Assembly: GCA_003439945.1 (NCBI GenBank)
Contig: QVRM01002459.1
Coordinates: forward strand, 62,001 to 126,000
Length of the DNA: 64,000 bases
DNA from: Dermanyssus gallinae
Taxonomy: Eukaryota; Arthropoda; Arachnida; Mesostigmata; Dermanyssidae
Direction of reading: 5' to 3'
Of this stretch, positions 1-28,974 are shown in pieces. The translations under genes were made by a program, and so were the position numbers. A model generated the notes under the pieces. It did not search any database and was not told the DNA's origin. It worked only from the letters and a program-made list of their open reading frames with translations. The first letter of the stretch is position 1, and the number at the start of each line of letters is the position of its first letter.

Positions 1-554
1 AAATGGCAGTTACCTGGTTTAAGTAAGTCAACGTTCTCGTCTCAATGGAGAGCTGCGCTCTCAGACACTACATTTTGGTTTACAAGAAGATCGCATGCGA
101 AAAACCGGTAATGCCACAGCGTAACTAATAGGCAAAAAAACAGGGAATGTCAATGAGAGTAAAAATAATTATTTGTGCCCATTATATTTTTTTTGTAAAC
201 GCGGCTGTAATTATAGCCATAAGATATTACAAGAAGTATAGTTAGAGTCTCCCTATAACGTGTGTGGTGCTGTGTGGATCAAACAAACATGACTCCCATG
301 TGACCTTATTTGAATCTTTGTTATCGCTACGACTTCGACTTATTTGAGCTACTATCAAAATTAGCTACACGTTCTATCAAAGAATTTACCTTAATTAACA
401 CTCGTAACCTCGAACCGATCCCGGATAAACTTATTGATAACACCTAACCTGACCTAACGCCCCAGTATATACCGTATATAGTTTTAAATGCATTATATAA
501 GCAAGCTGTTACAAAGCAATGCAAATGCGGCAACGGAATCCGACGGAGACTTAC
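1..554. other. DAXX intron / left edge, no coding exon recognised
   Basis: This stretch lies downstream, on the minus strand, of the third DAXX coding exon and should be intron of that gene. I looked for the next exon, which would continue the histone-binding domain, and found no reading frame that matches. A short segment near positions 17-68 has possible splice signals on the minus strand, but its translation does not resemble DAXX. The rest of the gene is therefore probably outside the window. Confidence 0.5.
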
Positions 555-763
555 CGTTGGCGTTCATCGCTCATGCCGAGATTTTCACTACTGTTCACGC
601 GACGGACGACCGTCAGGACGTCGCTAAAGTCGGGAGCAAGGTCTTTGCGCGCGCAGCGAGTCGCCATCTTGCCAACGGCGCGATTTACTTCGGGATAGGC
701 CGTGCAGCGCAACACAACCGGTCGTCGGCTCTCTCTTAGCGTCGTGCTCGGATTGCACATGAG
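555..763 (-). CDS. Daxx: DAXX exon 3 (start of histone-binding domain)
   Basis: This 209-nt exon has an acceptor TAATTGTAG and donor ACG|GTAAGT. It encodes YPEVNRAVGKM and DFSDVLTVVRRV, aligned with the TRYPEVNRRIERL and PDYGDVLRAVEKA blocks of DAXX. It ends with a 2-nt overhang, so a further exon is required to the left. Confidence 0.85.
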
Positions 764-2900
764 CTACAATTAGCGATGATAATGATGATGATGATGTACA
801 GCACACATGAGTAGTAGAAAGTAACTAATGTTAACAGAGACGCATATATGACGTCATAAGCAACGAATATATATATATATATATATATACAGATATTAAT
901 GCCAATAAAGAAACTAACATAAACTGCTAGCCTATACGCACACTGATATACGCTATTGCTATAATAGCGAAGAATGGGAGTATGAAGGAATAACTGCATA
1001 TAGTTATCATTTGCATGAAAGCGAGCGATGCATATATTTTATGCATTGTAACATTCATAACGGTCACCAAAACTTAACACAACCAAATCAAATTTGTTCT
1101 GAACCACACTACAGGTACTGTGCTGGTTCTAAAACGCACTACTAGTGGAGGCCAAATACTGTTCTAGATGAGTGATCGAGTTCGATAGCAATACAAAGTA
1201 CAACCTAAATAAATAAGAAGTAATGATACTGACGTAAAAGAAACCTTACATTTACAGTTTAAAAAAACAACAACAAGACAACCTCTGTAAGTCAATTAAG
1301 GAACAAACCACGATGAACCCGACCAGTTAGCTATATACAATGTCAACGTTGGAAAATTGAGTAAAAACTACAATCAATTAATTATCAATATCCATCTTCT
1401 GAAGTACCTCCTGTATTTTGTTATACAGCTCAACGGCTCGCTTCTTCAACCGGTCGAGGTACACGTAGTTGCATTCGCGTTCGACGGCATCGTCAGCCTC
1501 TTCTTCGTCATCTTCGAATCCATCTTCCCGTTCGACTTTGTTAATCTTCTCTACAATTTCCTGCAGTTTCTCGCCGAGTTTATCGATGAGCTTGTCATTC
1601 GACTTCGCCACCAGGCGCTTTTTGTTCGTCTCAATGATCTTGCGCTGATCCTGTAAAGTAACAGACGATGAGCGTAATGAAAAAAACCAAACTGACAATG
1701 TATGTATATCCTAGACAGAGAGGCTCGCCGAATCTGGAAAACGTTGAAAATACGCTCTTGAATGAAAAAAATGGGCTACCCTTTCACGGGCACGATTTCC
1801 ACCCATTTGCATTTGGAACGTTAGAGAGGACCCATTACTGGATTCATTCATTCAGGACCTTGGAGAAGCACTAACTTTCTCCACAGGAGAGAAGACATCT
1901 GAAGAATACCAACGATAGAGGCTCGCGCTCGACAGCTTTAAGGATCGATCAGCCAGCCAATTGCGAAGAAACGCCAACCAGCGAGCTTCTCCCGCATGTC
2001 CTCTCACTCTGCCGTAAGAACGACGAAAAACGTAACAAATCAACCAACCAGTCAACTGACGAACACTGGCGACGATACATCCATCCACCCATCCCAGGCC
2101 ATGGCCTGGGATCGACCTACCTCGGTCTTCGGCGTATGAAGTAGCATATTGTCGATGAGCTCCTTGACGTGCACTCTCTTCTTCTGCGGCCACTTGCAGC
2201 ACTCGCTATCAACGATGCGGACCTTGTTCCGGAACGCCGCTGATTTCAGGTAGCCTATGTCCGTCCTCTCGGCCGAGAACAGCTCCCAGATCTGATCGCG
2301 CAGTCTGGCCAAATCGTGCAGGCCCTTCGCGCCTCCACCGCTATTGCTGCTGCTAAAGTCTCCTGCTGCTGTTGCTGCTGCTGGCGCCGAAGAGGACGGC
2401 AACTTCGCCATAGAGGTAGAAGATGATGCCCCCACTGTTGTTGTTGCCGTCGTCGTCGTCGTTGTCGTTTGCTTATCATCGAGATGTTTGGCGCAGAACA
2501 CTTGGAGCAAGCTTCGCGACTGCTCTAGAGTGTCCGAAGTTTCTGCTGCAGCAGCAGCAGCAGCAGCAGAAACAGAACCTGCCGAGCTGGCCTCCGCTGT
2601 TTTTGATTTTGTTGTTGCTGCTGCTGCCGTTGATTTTGTTGTTGTTGTTGTTGTCGTCGTTGTTGCCGTCGTTGATTTTTTTGTTGTGGTTGGTTTTGCT
2701 GCTGCTGCTGTTGTTGTCTCTGTCGTCGCCAACTTTGTTTGTTCGACATGGCTGGATGTCGAGGTCGGCGATTTCGCCGAGTCGCTGATCGCACCATCTT
2801 CGTCATCGTCTTCGCCTATGACCACTATATCCACTTGATTGGTGAGGTTCGAAGAAGCCGGTCCCCCGGCCACTTCGGCCGCAGTCGAGGGCGCAGACAT
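555..2900 (-). CDS. Daxx: DAXX-like histone H3.3 chaperone, 5' part (three coding exons, partial)
   Basis: DAXX is a nuclear H3.3-H4 chaperone and SUMO-dependent corepressor. Three exons join in phase: 2,900-2,121 (260 codons from the ATG), 1,650-1,408 (81 codons) and 763-555 (69 codons plus 2 nt). Donors are GAG|GTAGGT, GAG|GTACTT and ACG|GTAAGT, and acceptors end in TTACAG and TTGTAG. Residues 25-28 (IVVI) followed by an acidic run match the N-terminal SUMO-interacting motif of DAXX. A long Thr/Ala/Lys/Ser low-complexity linker follows, then a helical-bundle region with YLDRLKKRAVELYNKIQE, which parallels human DAXX. Exon 3 carries YPEVNR and FPDYGDV-like residues (DFSDVLTVV) of the histone-binding domain. 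The gene continues past the left edge, so the C-terminal acidic region and second SUMO motif are not seen. The family call is from recognised motifs and colinearity; the low-complexity length may be misassembled. Confidence 0.85.
1408..1650 (-). CDS. Daxx: DAXX exon 2 (helical bundle and acidic segment)
   Basis: This is an 81-codon exon in phase 0 at both ends. It holds a Lys-rich helix, then EDDEEEADD, then YLDRLKKRAVELYNKIQE, which corresponds to the YLQEARLKRKLIRLFGRL region of vertebrate DAXX. Confidence 0.85.
2121..2900 (-). CDS. Daxx: DAXX exon 1 (SUMO motif, low-complexity linker, helical-bundle start)
   Basis: The start is the first ATG after a CT-rich leader. Residues 25-35 are a hydrophobic quartet plus acidic tract typical of a SUMO-interacting motif. 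The middle is dominated by Thr, Ala and Ser runs encoded by ACA/ACG/GCA repeats, which also creates long meaningless open frames on the plus strand. The last 80 residues are charged and helical, ending LLHTPKTE at the splice donor. Confidence 0.82.
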
Positions 2901-3050
2901 TTCTTTCTATCCCTCTCTCTCTCTCTCTCAGCGAAAGGCGGCAGTCGCGTTACTGCCTCGACTTCTCACAGTCGGCAACCGGTGCGTGGCGGTGAAAACG
3001 GTCGGACCGAAATCCGTGAAGAATGAAATGTTGTGTCCAAAATAGCCTCC
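2901..3050 (-). promoter_or_regulatory. DAXX 5' leader / promoter region with CT repeat
   Basis: Immediately upstream of the DAXX ATG is a (CT)n run (2,912-2,930) followed by GC-rich sequence. This is where the transcription start should lie. I see no convincing TATA box on the minus strand. Confidence 0.4.
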
Positions 3051-3737
3051 TGTAAATCAAGACAGCAGATACATGGGCGGACAGATGAGACAGAGAGAAA
3101 CAACTACACTAATAGCAACATATAAATATATATATATATACGGCTGAGTATATTTTTTTCCTTCTCTTTTTTCTATGCAACTACCCCGCAACCGCCACTA
3201 TTGTCGCTAAGTAAGTGGCTGTAGATTGTATCGTGAGCATATAAACTCCACTAACGTAGATGAATCTACCAACTGCACAAACATCACCGGGAGAGCCGCA
3301 GACGCCAAAAAAGATAGACTGTCTGTGTCAGGGCCATCCACACACAGTAATAATAACACGTTTTTTTTTGTCGAGCTAACAGTTCTCCGTCAACATTTAC
3401 CGCCCGCGGGAGTGCTTTTGCATTGCTTCGTAAGACGGACCCCACAACGACAAATGTGCAACGGTGAGTCTCTAACTCGTGCTGCACCTATCCGTGTCTC
3501 CTCCGGCCGCGAGGCGCACGCGAATGCACTCATCACGCTACCACCGGGCTCGGCATTATAATATGTATATATATATATATATATATATTGGACCTATTCA
3601 GTGTACTTGGCAGCACACACATACACACCACAGCTATCCCCATACCTATTAAGAAATATTGTAAATATTGTGCAAAATGTGACATACGCCCGGAATATGT
3701 TAGAAGTGATTACTCATACACTCTCTTTTCATACTCC

Positions 3738-3799
<62 letters not shown>

Positions 3800-5012
3800 A
3801 CACTATATTGGATCTATTCAACACTCTATTTTCATACTCCCTCTATATATATATATATATATATATATTTCGCTATCTCTCACACAATCTACCATACTCT
3901 CGCGCTCGACACATAGATAGATCAACGGATCTACAGTAGCGAAATGCGCGGCCAGCCCAGGTCAACGTGCCGCCAACGTACTAGAGAGGAGAGATCTCCT
4001 CGGTGTTTCGGGCGCTTCGAACGTATGCACTCATTTCACACACTCAGCCACCCACCCACCTCGAGAACACACACACACGAACCGCAATAGGACCTACAAC
4101 AACAAACCCGTTCAAACGCGAGAACACACACAGTTGACAGACCATGCGTCCGTCCGTTGGTCACCGAATGGCCGAGCAGCGCAAAGGAGAGCAAAGCATC
4201 CTCGACTCGAAGTTCGACCGTGGTCGATCGTCGGATTCGCGCCGTTCAATCGCGGCCGCCGCTGATCAGCAGCTGCAAAGGGGACGCGGAATAGAGAGGA
4301 ATAACAACGAGAGACCGGCGGCGGTGGCGGGGAGGACACTGAAGTTAGACATAGAACGCGAAAGCGACAGAGGGAAAAACTCGATATACACTCAATACTA
4401 TTATACAAGGGCAAGAGGAAGAGAAAGAGAGAGAGAGAGAGAGAGAGCATGTATTCGTATTTTTTTATTTTGTCGACTTGATTCTGTGCTACCGTTTGAC
4501 AGTTGGGAGGCGGGGAGAGTGGGCTTCTTTAAGGTGTTCCTTCGAAATAGGCTAGATAGAGGCAGGCTCCTAGAAGGTGGGTGGGTGCGTGGGTGATCGA
4601 TTCGGTGTTTGGCTTCATTGGCGCGTCGTGTGTGCCTATGCGCACAGACCTATGGCACATCTTATACTTGTGTTGATATACTAATAATATAATAATCATA
4701 ATATGAGCATATGATACCGTCATATACTAGGTCCAGACACCCGCACATACACATAGATCCACAGACAAGCAGGCAGGCAATGACTGATGTACCTTCGTTT
4801 GTTTGAGTTGTTTACTCGAAGAACAGTCGTATGATTTGTGGCTGTGTGCGTGTGTGTATTGCAGTATTGTTGTTGTTGTTGCTGATGTTGTTTATACCTG
4901 GTATCGTATCTACATCTATACACTGTTGTATACTGCACGAACACCTACCAAAACACGTCTGCTGGTCGTCTGGCGCGCCCGGTTCAACTTCGGTCAGGTT
5001 ATGGCAATGCTG
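3051..5012. other. Intergenic, (TA)n and (GA)n rich, no gene recognised
   Basis: It holds (TA)n at 3,562-3,588, 3,741-3,796 and 3,843-3,868, a (GA)n run near 4,420-4,446 and GC-richer DNA at 4,100-4,350. A plus-strand open frame at 4,144-4,596 (150 codons) is Arg-rich and runs into the (GA)n tract. It has no recognisable domain, and I do not call it a gene. The near-duplicate phrases before the (TA)n arrays (3,716-3,745 and 3,822-3,846, both containing TTTTCATACTCCCTC) are a local tandem duplication. Confidence 0.5.
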
Positions 5013-5230
5013 TCGAGCCCGGTGGCGTAGTGGATTAAGTCTCCGCCTCGCAACCGGAGGAGACACATAGGTGCGCGGGTTCGAACCCCACCGCTGCACA
5101 ACAGGCACCGCTCAACGCCTGTACGCCGTTGTACACTGTACACGAATGCAACATGCATGAAGCTGATCAGATAGACAATGACCAACCAGGTCGATACATA
5201 GGCGCCTACGATACGATGGTACAGCCAAAT
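5013..5230 (+). repeat. tRNA-derived SINE (family 1)
   Basis: The head contains an RNA polymerase III A box (TGGCGTAGTGG at about 5,022) and B box (GGTTCGAACCC at about 5,079) at tRNA-like spacing. The acceptor stem does not pair, so this is not a functional tRNA. A tail of non-tRNA sequence follows. A shorter copy of the head (GAGCCCGGTGGCGT) recurs at 12,019 inside a THADA intron, which supports a dispersed SINE. Confidence 0.6.
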
Positions 5231-6597
5231 ATACCAAACGGCCCGTCATATGCTTAGTTCACCATTACACCAGGTTATTTTTGCATACATATCGGTACAA
5301 CACTATGCATCCACGAACACACGATACTATAAATAAACACGAAAAATCTATACGCCTATACACGAAATACCACCGCCACTCACTAGCAGTACTAAGCAAA
5401 CCGACGTATCCGTTGAATACGCTAGTATCAGCCACTCACATTGTTTACTAGGTGCCACAATGACAACTAAACTAAGAAGGCATCACATAAACACAGTTTG
5501 ACATAAAGCAGACGAAGTCTCTATAGCAGACGATGACTCTGTAGCAAACAATATCGTGCAGAGCGAGCGCGCGAAAGAGCGAAAGGCAAACGACGCCGTC
5601 TGCATGAAGCCGGAAAACAGAGCGCATTGGTAAATAAACGCATTAAAGCAGGCGGGAGGTTTATTATTATTCATACGGCACATAAATAATAATGTTGGAC
5701 GAGAGCAAAATGTGGTCTTTATGAAAGCGGTAACAGAGCGCACAGGAAAATAAGTACACCAAAAAAAGACGAGAGGCTTATAATAATACTAATAATGATA
5801 ATCCGGTCGATTGCAGAGAAAACGCGGTATTTCTTTTATGCACGATGGAGTAATTATTTAAAATAATTACGATAATACGTTCGGATCTCAGAACTGTAAC
5901 ATTGTTTACCATGTAATAAAGATAATAATAATAGTAGTAATAATAACTACCATTATTACACGTCTGCAGAGACCCAATTGTTACGCAACCTCCGTTAAAT
6001 GATTGATCACATTGAATAAATGGTTTGATTTATATAATATTGTAACGAAGTCACTGTATATGCATAATAGCGCAATTCAAATAAGTCCTAACCGACCACG
6101 TCCAACGGCTACAGCGCCCGCACCAGAACCTCAACATACACAAAGTTCACCGACCTATACATGTCTCAACCAAACAAGACATGTCTCAATCAGCCAGCAG
6201 AGAAAAGGGACAGGCTTTCGCGCCGAAACCCCAACGTTCTCCGCCGTCCAAACGATCATGGGCCGACATCGGGAGGGGGTCGACCTATGATCTGCAGTCC
6301 AAGTCAAACAGTCACTTAATCTGTATTCCTATGCGAAACAAACACAAACTGCTGTACATTTCGACCGATTTAAGAGCGGGCTCTGACACCCTTTGGGATG
6401 TCAGCACGCCGCGGTGCCTCGTGAACCAATAGATAGACCGAGTAGTATGGCTTAAGAACCATCCGTTGCTGTGCTTTACATTAGACACTATGCTGCGTGT
6501 CGTCATTCATCGTTCCTGGGTCCCTCGGGCTGCAGTACCCGTCCGGATGAGTCTACATCCCCAAGCTGATTTAGCGGAACACACCAACGTTACAATA
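5231..6597. other. Intergenic, no gene recognised
   Basis: AT-rich sequence with short (AAT)/(TAA) runs near 5,780-5,950. A plus-strand frame around 6,180-6,330 (about 45 codons, Ser/Lys/Pro-rich) sits just outside the adjacent retroelement fragment. It could be a scrap of retroelement ORF1, but nothing confirms it. Confidence 0.4.
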
Positions 6598-7650
6598 TTA
6601 TTATTATTATGAAATTCATTATCACTGTTTAAATGTTACAATTGTAAGGTGTAAACGTGTACTCCTTATTATTAATATTTTTACAATTGTGGGGTATAAA
6701 TGTTTATGCCAAGTTCGTCCTGATCTGGTCGCTTTCTGCCAATTCATGGCCTCTATGATGGAAGCCACGTTCCCTCTACAAACGGCCAAAGACATCATCT
6801 GTTTCAAAAACATGGCCTCGCGTCGATCGCCCGTAGCGTCTTCTATTCGTTTTCTGATATATTTCAGGATTTTCGTTGTACCTGAGCTGATGATGTCGAG
6901 CGTCTCTAATGTAATGGCTACAAAGCGGTAGCTTCTAGATAGCTCGAGAGACTTCCTTCGTTTTTCATAATCCGCGCGCTCTGCTACCCATCCCGATTCA
7001 ATTGCGCTGTGGGGCAAATACGATAAGGCCGCCGTGCATGAAGCCGTTACATCCCATACAAGGCTTTCCCCGTGTGACTACAACGGGATGGTTACCCCGT
7101 CAGGTCGCAGCTCACTGCTGCCATTAAGACCATTCGGCTCGGGTGTAGATGGTATTCTCTGCCCTTCTAAGAGCGCTCCTAACTATGGCGTTAAGTTCAG
7201 CGTGTCTTGTAATTCTGCCGGGACTTTTCAGACAGCTTGACGGGTGTAGACCGTCAGAGTCAACAGGTTGGCCGCATGGCAGACATGAGAAGGGCTGGCA
7301 GACGGGGGCGCCTATTCTAAGGGCTGACACCAAGCGGAAAGAGCTTGAGTCCAGCATGGTGCCAAGCTGACAGGAGGGTAGTGCTTAAAGCCAGCCCCCG
7401 CTGAAGGGATGTTGAGTCGCTAGAAAGATGGCACGCTCTCTTGCTGGGGTTAGGCTATTCGTTATATCTCGTGCGGACGTCTTAGTTTTGTAGGCGTCGA
7501 GAAGATTTCGGCACACGTGTTCTCGCAAAGGGCCGGGGTCGAGTTGACGCCTGACTGAAGTATTCGCCACTATTGTTGCCTTTTTTAGTTCAATCTTTGC
7601 TTCCTCATTATTGAGTGATTCCGCCAGGAAGCCAAATTATTAGTACTATT
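6598..7650 (-). mobile_element. 5'-truncated non-LTR retrotransposon, 3' end with restriction-like endonuclease (element B family)
   Basis: On the minus strand this is the 3' kilobase of the same family found at 47,300-50,040 and 56,627-57,740. The coding sense runs from about 7,640 (EEAKIELKKAT-like) through LDPGPLREH, CQPFSCLPCGQPVD, RHAELNAIVR and SRSYRFVAITLETL to ICRGNVASII. It is broken by several frameshifts. Past the coding end it terminates in a short (AAT)n tail (plus-strand TTATTATTATTAT at 6,599-6,611), the 3' signature of this family. The 5' break abuts another TTA run near 7,645. Confidence 0.85.
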
Positions 7651-8004
7651 ATTATTATTCCGAATGTACTGCTGCATATTTGATGGTGACAGCCTTAAAT
7701 TTGCGCATACGATGTGGACGTCAGCAAAGCAGTAAAGATTATTTTAAAGATTGTTGCTCTAAATGCTTTCAAGATGAAATGCTTCTTACGCATTGGAGGC
7801 TATTCCTATCTGTTGCGAGCACAAGGAATTGAAATAAAAAGGTCGTGTTGTTCATCCGGTTCCAGACATTCAGTTCCAAACAACAATTTCCACCAAGCCA
7901 TCCAGAGGCTAAGTCCCGCGCAAAATTGTATGAGCCTAGAGGGGATGTATATATCTATGTACTGTGGCTCTGTAAACATTAACATAACAACAATCATATA
8001 CCGA
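7651..8004. other. Intergenic, nothing recognised
   Basis: A short AT-rich gap between the retroelement fragment and the next SINE. I see no coding or RNA signal. Confidence 0.4.
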
Positions 8005-8125
8005 GGGAGGTAGCTCAGTGGCAAAGTGATTGTTTTGCATTCGGGGCGTCCTGGGTACGAAACCGGGACCGGCCACTCTTAAAATTGTTTTCATTCAATG
8101 CGACAACCAATGAAACTTCCTTTTG
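8005..8125 (+). repeat. tRNA-Ala-like SINE (family 2)
   Basis: GGTAGCTCAGTGG (A box) is followed by an anticodon-like TTTTGCATTC and a diverged B box (GGTACGAAACC). This reads as tRNA-Ala(TGC)-like. The downstream body (CCGGCCACTCTTAAAATTG) matches the inverted copies at 41,128-41,280, 53,110-53,208 and 61,128-61,224. Confidence 0.7.
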
Positions 8126-8410
8126 CGCACACGTTTAGAATGTTTCGGCTACGCGTCGATACACTCAAGTAACGTTTGTTAAAAACGAATCTATCGATGC
8201 TCATTCGGATGCTCGTGTAGATGGATGGACTGTTCGCTAATACCTAGTATGAAAGTGCGTTTCAAGGTGACTACACCGACATGCTTCCTAAAGAGGGGGG
8301 ATCTGCTGGCCTGTTAATTCGGGTTGACGGCGCTCCTGCCATATGCCAACGCGTAATCTCCGTTGGCGGCGGGAGTGTAGAAGTAGCTCTCTCTTTTGGT
8401 ACAATAAATG

Positions 8411-8413
8411 TTT

Positions 8414-8416
<3 letters not shown>
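8411..8416 (-). terminator. Polyadenylation signal AATAAA for THADA
   Basis: On the minus strand AATAAA lies about 80 nt past the THADA stop codon, just after a (CAA)n run (8,417-8,452). Confidence 0.6.
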
Positions 8417-8449
<33 letters not shown>

Positions 8450-8492
8450 GCTGTGTACAGAAGACAACGTATCTTAAGGTTCGTTCACGTCA

Positions 8493-26222
<17,730 letters not shown>

Positions 26223-26862
26223 AGTTGGCTATAGGGTGGCAACCGTGGACCATTCGCTTCGGACTCGCAGGTAGCCAAAATCTAACAAATGAAAAAGACT
26301 GGCAGAAGAAGCAACGACGCGGCCTTTACACAGAGAGTACCGCGGAGAAGAACAACAACAACAACAACAAAGATACTGGCTGGCCAGAATGTCACTTTCG
26401 TCACTTTCGTCCAACGCCAAACAAGCGCGGGTCAACGCTAGATTCGGGTCCTAGCTAGGTTTGTCCTGTTCAACTAAGTTCCTTAGCAAGGCTGGTAAAG
26501 TCGAACGCCGGTCGGTCGCCGAGGCAGAGAAGTAGATTCGTTCCTTGGGTAGAGTCTCCCTCGTCTCGACTGAAGTCAGGAGTAACGCGCGTCAGTAGCA
26601 GCACCAGCAGAAGACGTTGGCTCTGAGTCCCGCCTTCGCTGGCGCCGAACTCTGTCGCTAAACAATCGAATCCGAATCACTATAGTTTGATCGTTCGAAA
26701 TAGACCGCTCGCATAGCCTATCATCACACAGCTGGTGGGATGACTTAACTCGCACGTGGATCGAAGCGGGTTTCTATTGTTTGTATCGATGATGATGATG
26801 ATGATGAGAATAATACTAATGTCAGTGGCTGGGCCAAAATGTAAACAATAATCATTAATCAA

Positions 26863-26902
<40 letters not shown>

Positions 26903-27288
26903 ATATCCTGAATTTCGAAGCTTAATAACAACATGCATGTGTTTCAAAATGTAGCAGCTATATTGCTTAACCCAACCAAAAGCTGAAACGATCGAGTCTC
27001 TTTCAGCCGGCTGGATCCGGACCCTCCAATTGCTCGGAAACTCGTTCAATATGAGCCGGCGGGGTAAGAAAAAACACAGCCGAGGAATTACAGCGTGCAC
27101 ACCGTAATATAATAAGCACACTGGCACGATTAAATGCTACAAATGTGGCATATATGTGTGCATTGATTAAATTAACAATATTAAAAAAAACTTTATTTTT
27201 ATTTGTGCAATCAATTCTGTATTTCTCGACAGAACTGTTGGTTAAACAAAAATGAAAGCAATTTGAAGCTTAAATAATACAGTACAAT

Positions 27289-27336
<48 letters not shown>

Positions 27337-27918
27337 AAGTAATTCAAAAATGCTTTTGCCTGCAACAGATGCCCATTGTCTTTAAACAACGAGTGTACTA
27401 ACACCCCCTATAACAACAGAACATAAGGTTATATTTTATTATGAAATCTCCAAATCAAATAAATTTATATATATATATATATATTATTCTCACAAACCTC
27501 TACATTAGGTGATTGATCGGAGATTTTCTTTGAGTCTTAAGCTCTGGCTTTCCAGGTTAGCTTAGCGATCGTAAATTATGCTGGTGACACACCAGAAAGC
27601 TCCATAGATAAGTTTGTTTAAAACGTAGGTCCAACACCAATAAGTATTTTAAACCACGCAGTTAAATTGTGAGCGCTTGACAAAGTTCGACATGGAAGTA
27701 TCGCTGTAGTAGCGTCTACATGCTTTAATTCAGATCAGCTTTAATAAACATGGCATTTGGTAAAGGACTGCTAGTTGTCCAATATCTCGGACTTTTTGTC
27801 ACCAAATGAGCCATTCAACCACTCGAACCACCTACCCTCGAAATAAACATAGACGATCATGCAATCTACAACACGTTCCTTTCTTTTATTACGAGGTGGT
27901 TGGTTCGTGTGCCTTATG
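26223..27918. other. Intergenic between THADA start and WARS2 polyA
   Basis: THADA's promoter should lie just above 26,222. The sequence contains (TA)n at 26,865-26,899, 27,291-27,334 and 27,465-27,484, a (GAT)n run at 26,788-26,806 and a (CAA)n run at 26,351-26,370. No gene was recognised. Confidence 0.4.
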
Positions 27919-27924
27919 TTTATT
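27919..27924 (-). terminator. Polyadenylation signal AATAAA for WARS2
   Basis: AATAAA on the minus strand is about 35 nt past the synthetase stop codon. Confidence 0.65.
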
Positions 27925-27957
27925 TTGAACGTAAAAGCTACAGAGGTCTATGTACAA

Positions 27958-28974
27958 CTAAATCTTCATAAGGCCCATCGCACTACGAGCCTCGGTCAGA
28001 GTTTCGTGCGCCTCCGATTCGAACCGTCGAGAGTTGTCTTCCAACAGGCGCCACAGAGCTGGCCGATCTTCCAGAAGCTCGCTCATGCGCTGTCGAATCG
28101 GCGCGATCCGGTCCGCCACAGCTGTGGCCACGCACTCTTTGTAGCGTCCCGTCTCGAGGCCTTTGGCCGACGCCACAATGTCGGCCGTGCTCTTTTCCGC
28201 GCACAGAGCGTGTATTAGGACGAGATTCGACACACCTGGCCGCGATTCGGGCTCGAATGTGACCTCGGATCGGCAATCGGTGACAGCGCGTTTGATTTTC
28301 AGGCGTATGCTGTCGGGCTGTTCGTCGATGTCGATTCGGCCGCGCGCGTCGCCACTCTTCGACATCTTCCTGTCCGGCAGCCGGAGATCTCGGAGCCGCG
28401 CGCTATGCTCGTGCAGGATCGGCTCACATTCGGGGAAGACTTTTCGCTTGAAGCGTCGATTGAACGTCTGCGCGAGGTCCCGAATCAGGTAGATGTGCGG
28501 CAGCTGGTCTTCGCCGACCGGTACGTGAGTGCCTTTGTAGAGAAGCACGTCGGCGGCCTGCAGTATCGGGTACAGGTAGAGGCCGAGTGGCGTTTCGCGC
28601 ATGCCGTGCGCCTTCTCCTTGAACTGGGGCAGGTGATACATTTGGTTCATCGTCGAAATGCAGTTAAACAGCCAGCACAGCTGGCCGTGCTGAGGTACCA
28701 TGCTCTGCAGGAACAGAGTGTCGGGACGTAGGCCGCACGCCAATAGTGACGCGGTCATGGCCTCGATGTTCGCCCGCAGCGCTTTCGTGTCGTAGTGCGG
28801 AATCGTGATCGAGTGCAGGTCGACAATCGAATACAGACACTGTGTGTCGGGCGAACTCTGTAGTGCTGTCCATTGTGTGATGGCGCCAAAATAGTTGCCC
28901 AGATGAGGCACCCCGGTAGGCTGAATGCCGGAGAACACCTTACGCGCAGCGGCTCGTGTTACTGAGGCAGCCAT
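27958..28974 (-). CDS. WARS2: Mitochondrial tryptophanyl-tRNA synthetase, single exon
   Basis: This class I aminoacyl-tRNA synthetase charges mitochondrial tRNA-Trp. The 338-residue product starts MAASVTRAAARKVFSGIQPT, a short basic Ala/Arg-rich leader compatible with mitochondrial import. The HIGH-class motif is PHLGN (residues 23-27), preceded by GIQPTG (16-21). GEDQ lies at 154-157 and KMSKS is intact at 203-207. Length and motif order match bacterial/mitochondrial TrpRS rather than the longer cytosolic enzyme. The frame is uninterrupted from the ATG at 28,974 to the stop, followed by AATAAA. Absence of introns contrasts with the 23-exon THADA next door. It is codirectional with THADA, about 1.7 kb upstream of its start codon, with no sign of cotranscription. 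Confidence 0.95.
   Translation of the reverse strand: MAASVTRAAARKVFSGIQPTGVPHLGNYFGAITQWTALQSSPDTQCLYSIVDLHSITIPHYDTKALRANIEAMTASLLACGLRPDTLFLQSMVPQHGQLCWLFNCISTMNQMYHLPQFKEKAHGMRETPLGLYLYPILQAADVLLYKGTHVPVGEDQLPHIYLIRDLAQTFNRRFKRKVFPECEPILHEHSARLRDLRLPDRKMSKSGDARGRIDIDEQPDSIRLKIKRAVTDCRSEVTFEPESRPGVSNLVLIHALCAEKSTADIVASAKGLETGRYKECVATAVADRIAPIRQRMSELLEDRPALWRLLEDNSRRFESEAHETLTEARSAMGLMKI

Noticed and set aside
2344..2838. Long plus-strand open frames of Ala/Val/Leu runs opposite DAXX exon 1
   Set aside because: They are the antisense of ACA/GCA triplet repeats in the DAXX linker and have no domain or start context.
3226..3561. 111-codon frame upstream of DAXX
   Set aside because: No domain, no splice or conservation evidence, and it abuts a (TA)n tract.
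4144..4596. 150-codon Arg/Ser/Glu frame on the plus strand
   Set aside because: Compositionally biased, runs into (GA)n and has no recognisable domain. It could be a leader of an unseen gene but is not supported.
5016..5100. Functional tRNA gene
   Set aside because: A and B boxes are present, but the acceptor and anticodon arms do not pair properly. A SINE fits better.
28163..28731. Plus-strand frames opposite WARS2
   Set aside because: Antisense of a well-supported synthetase gene.
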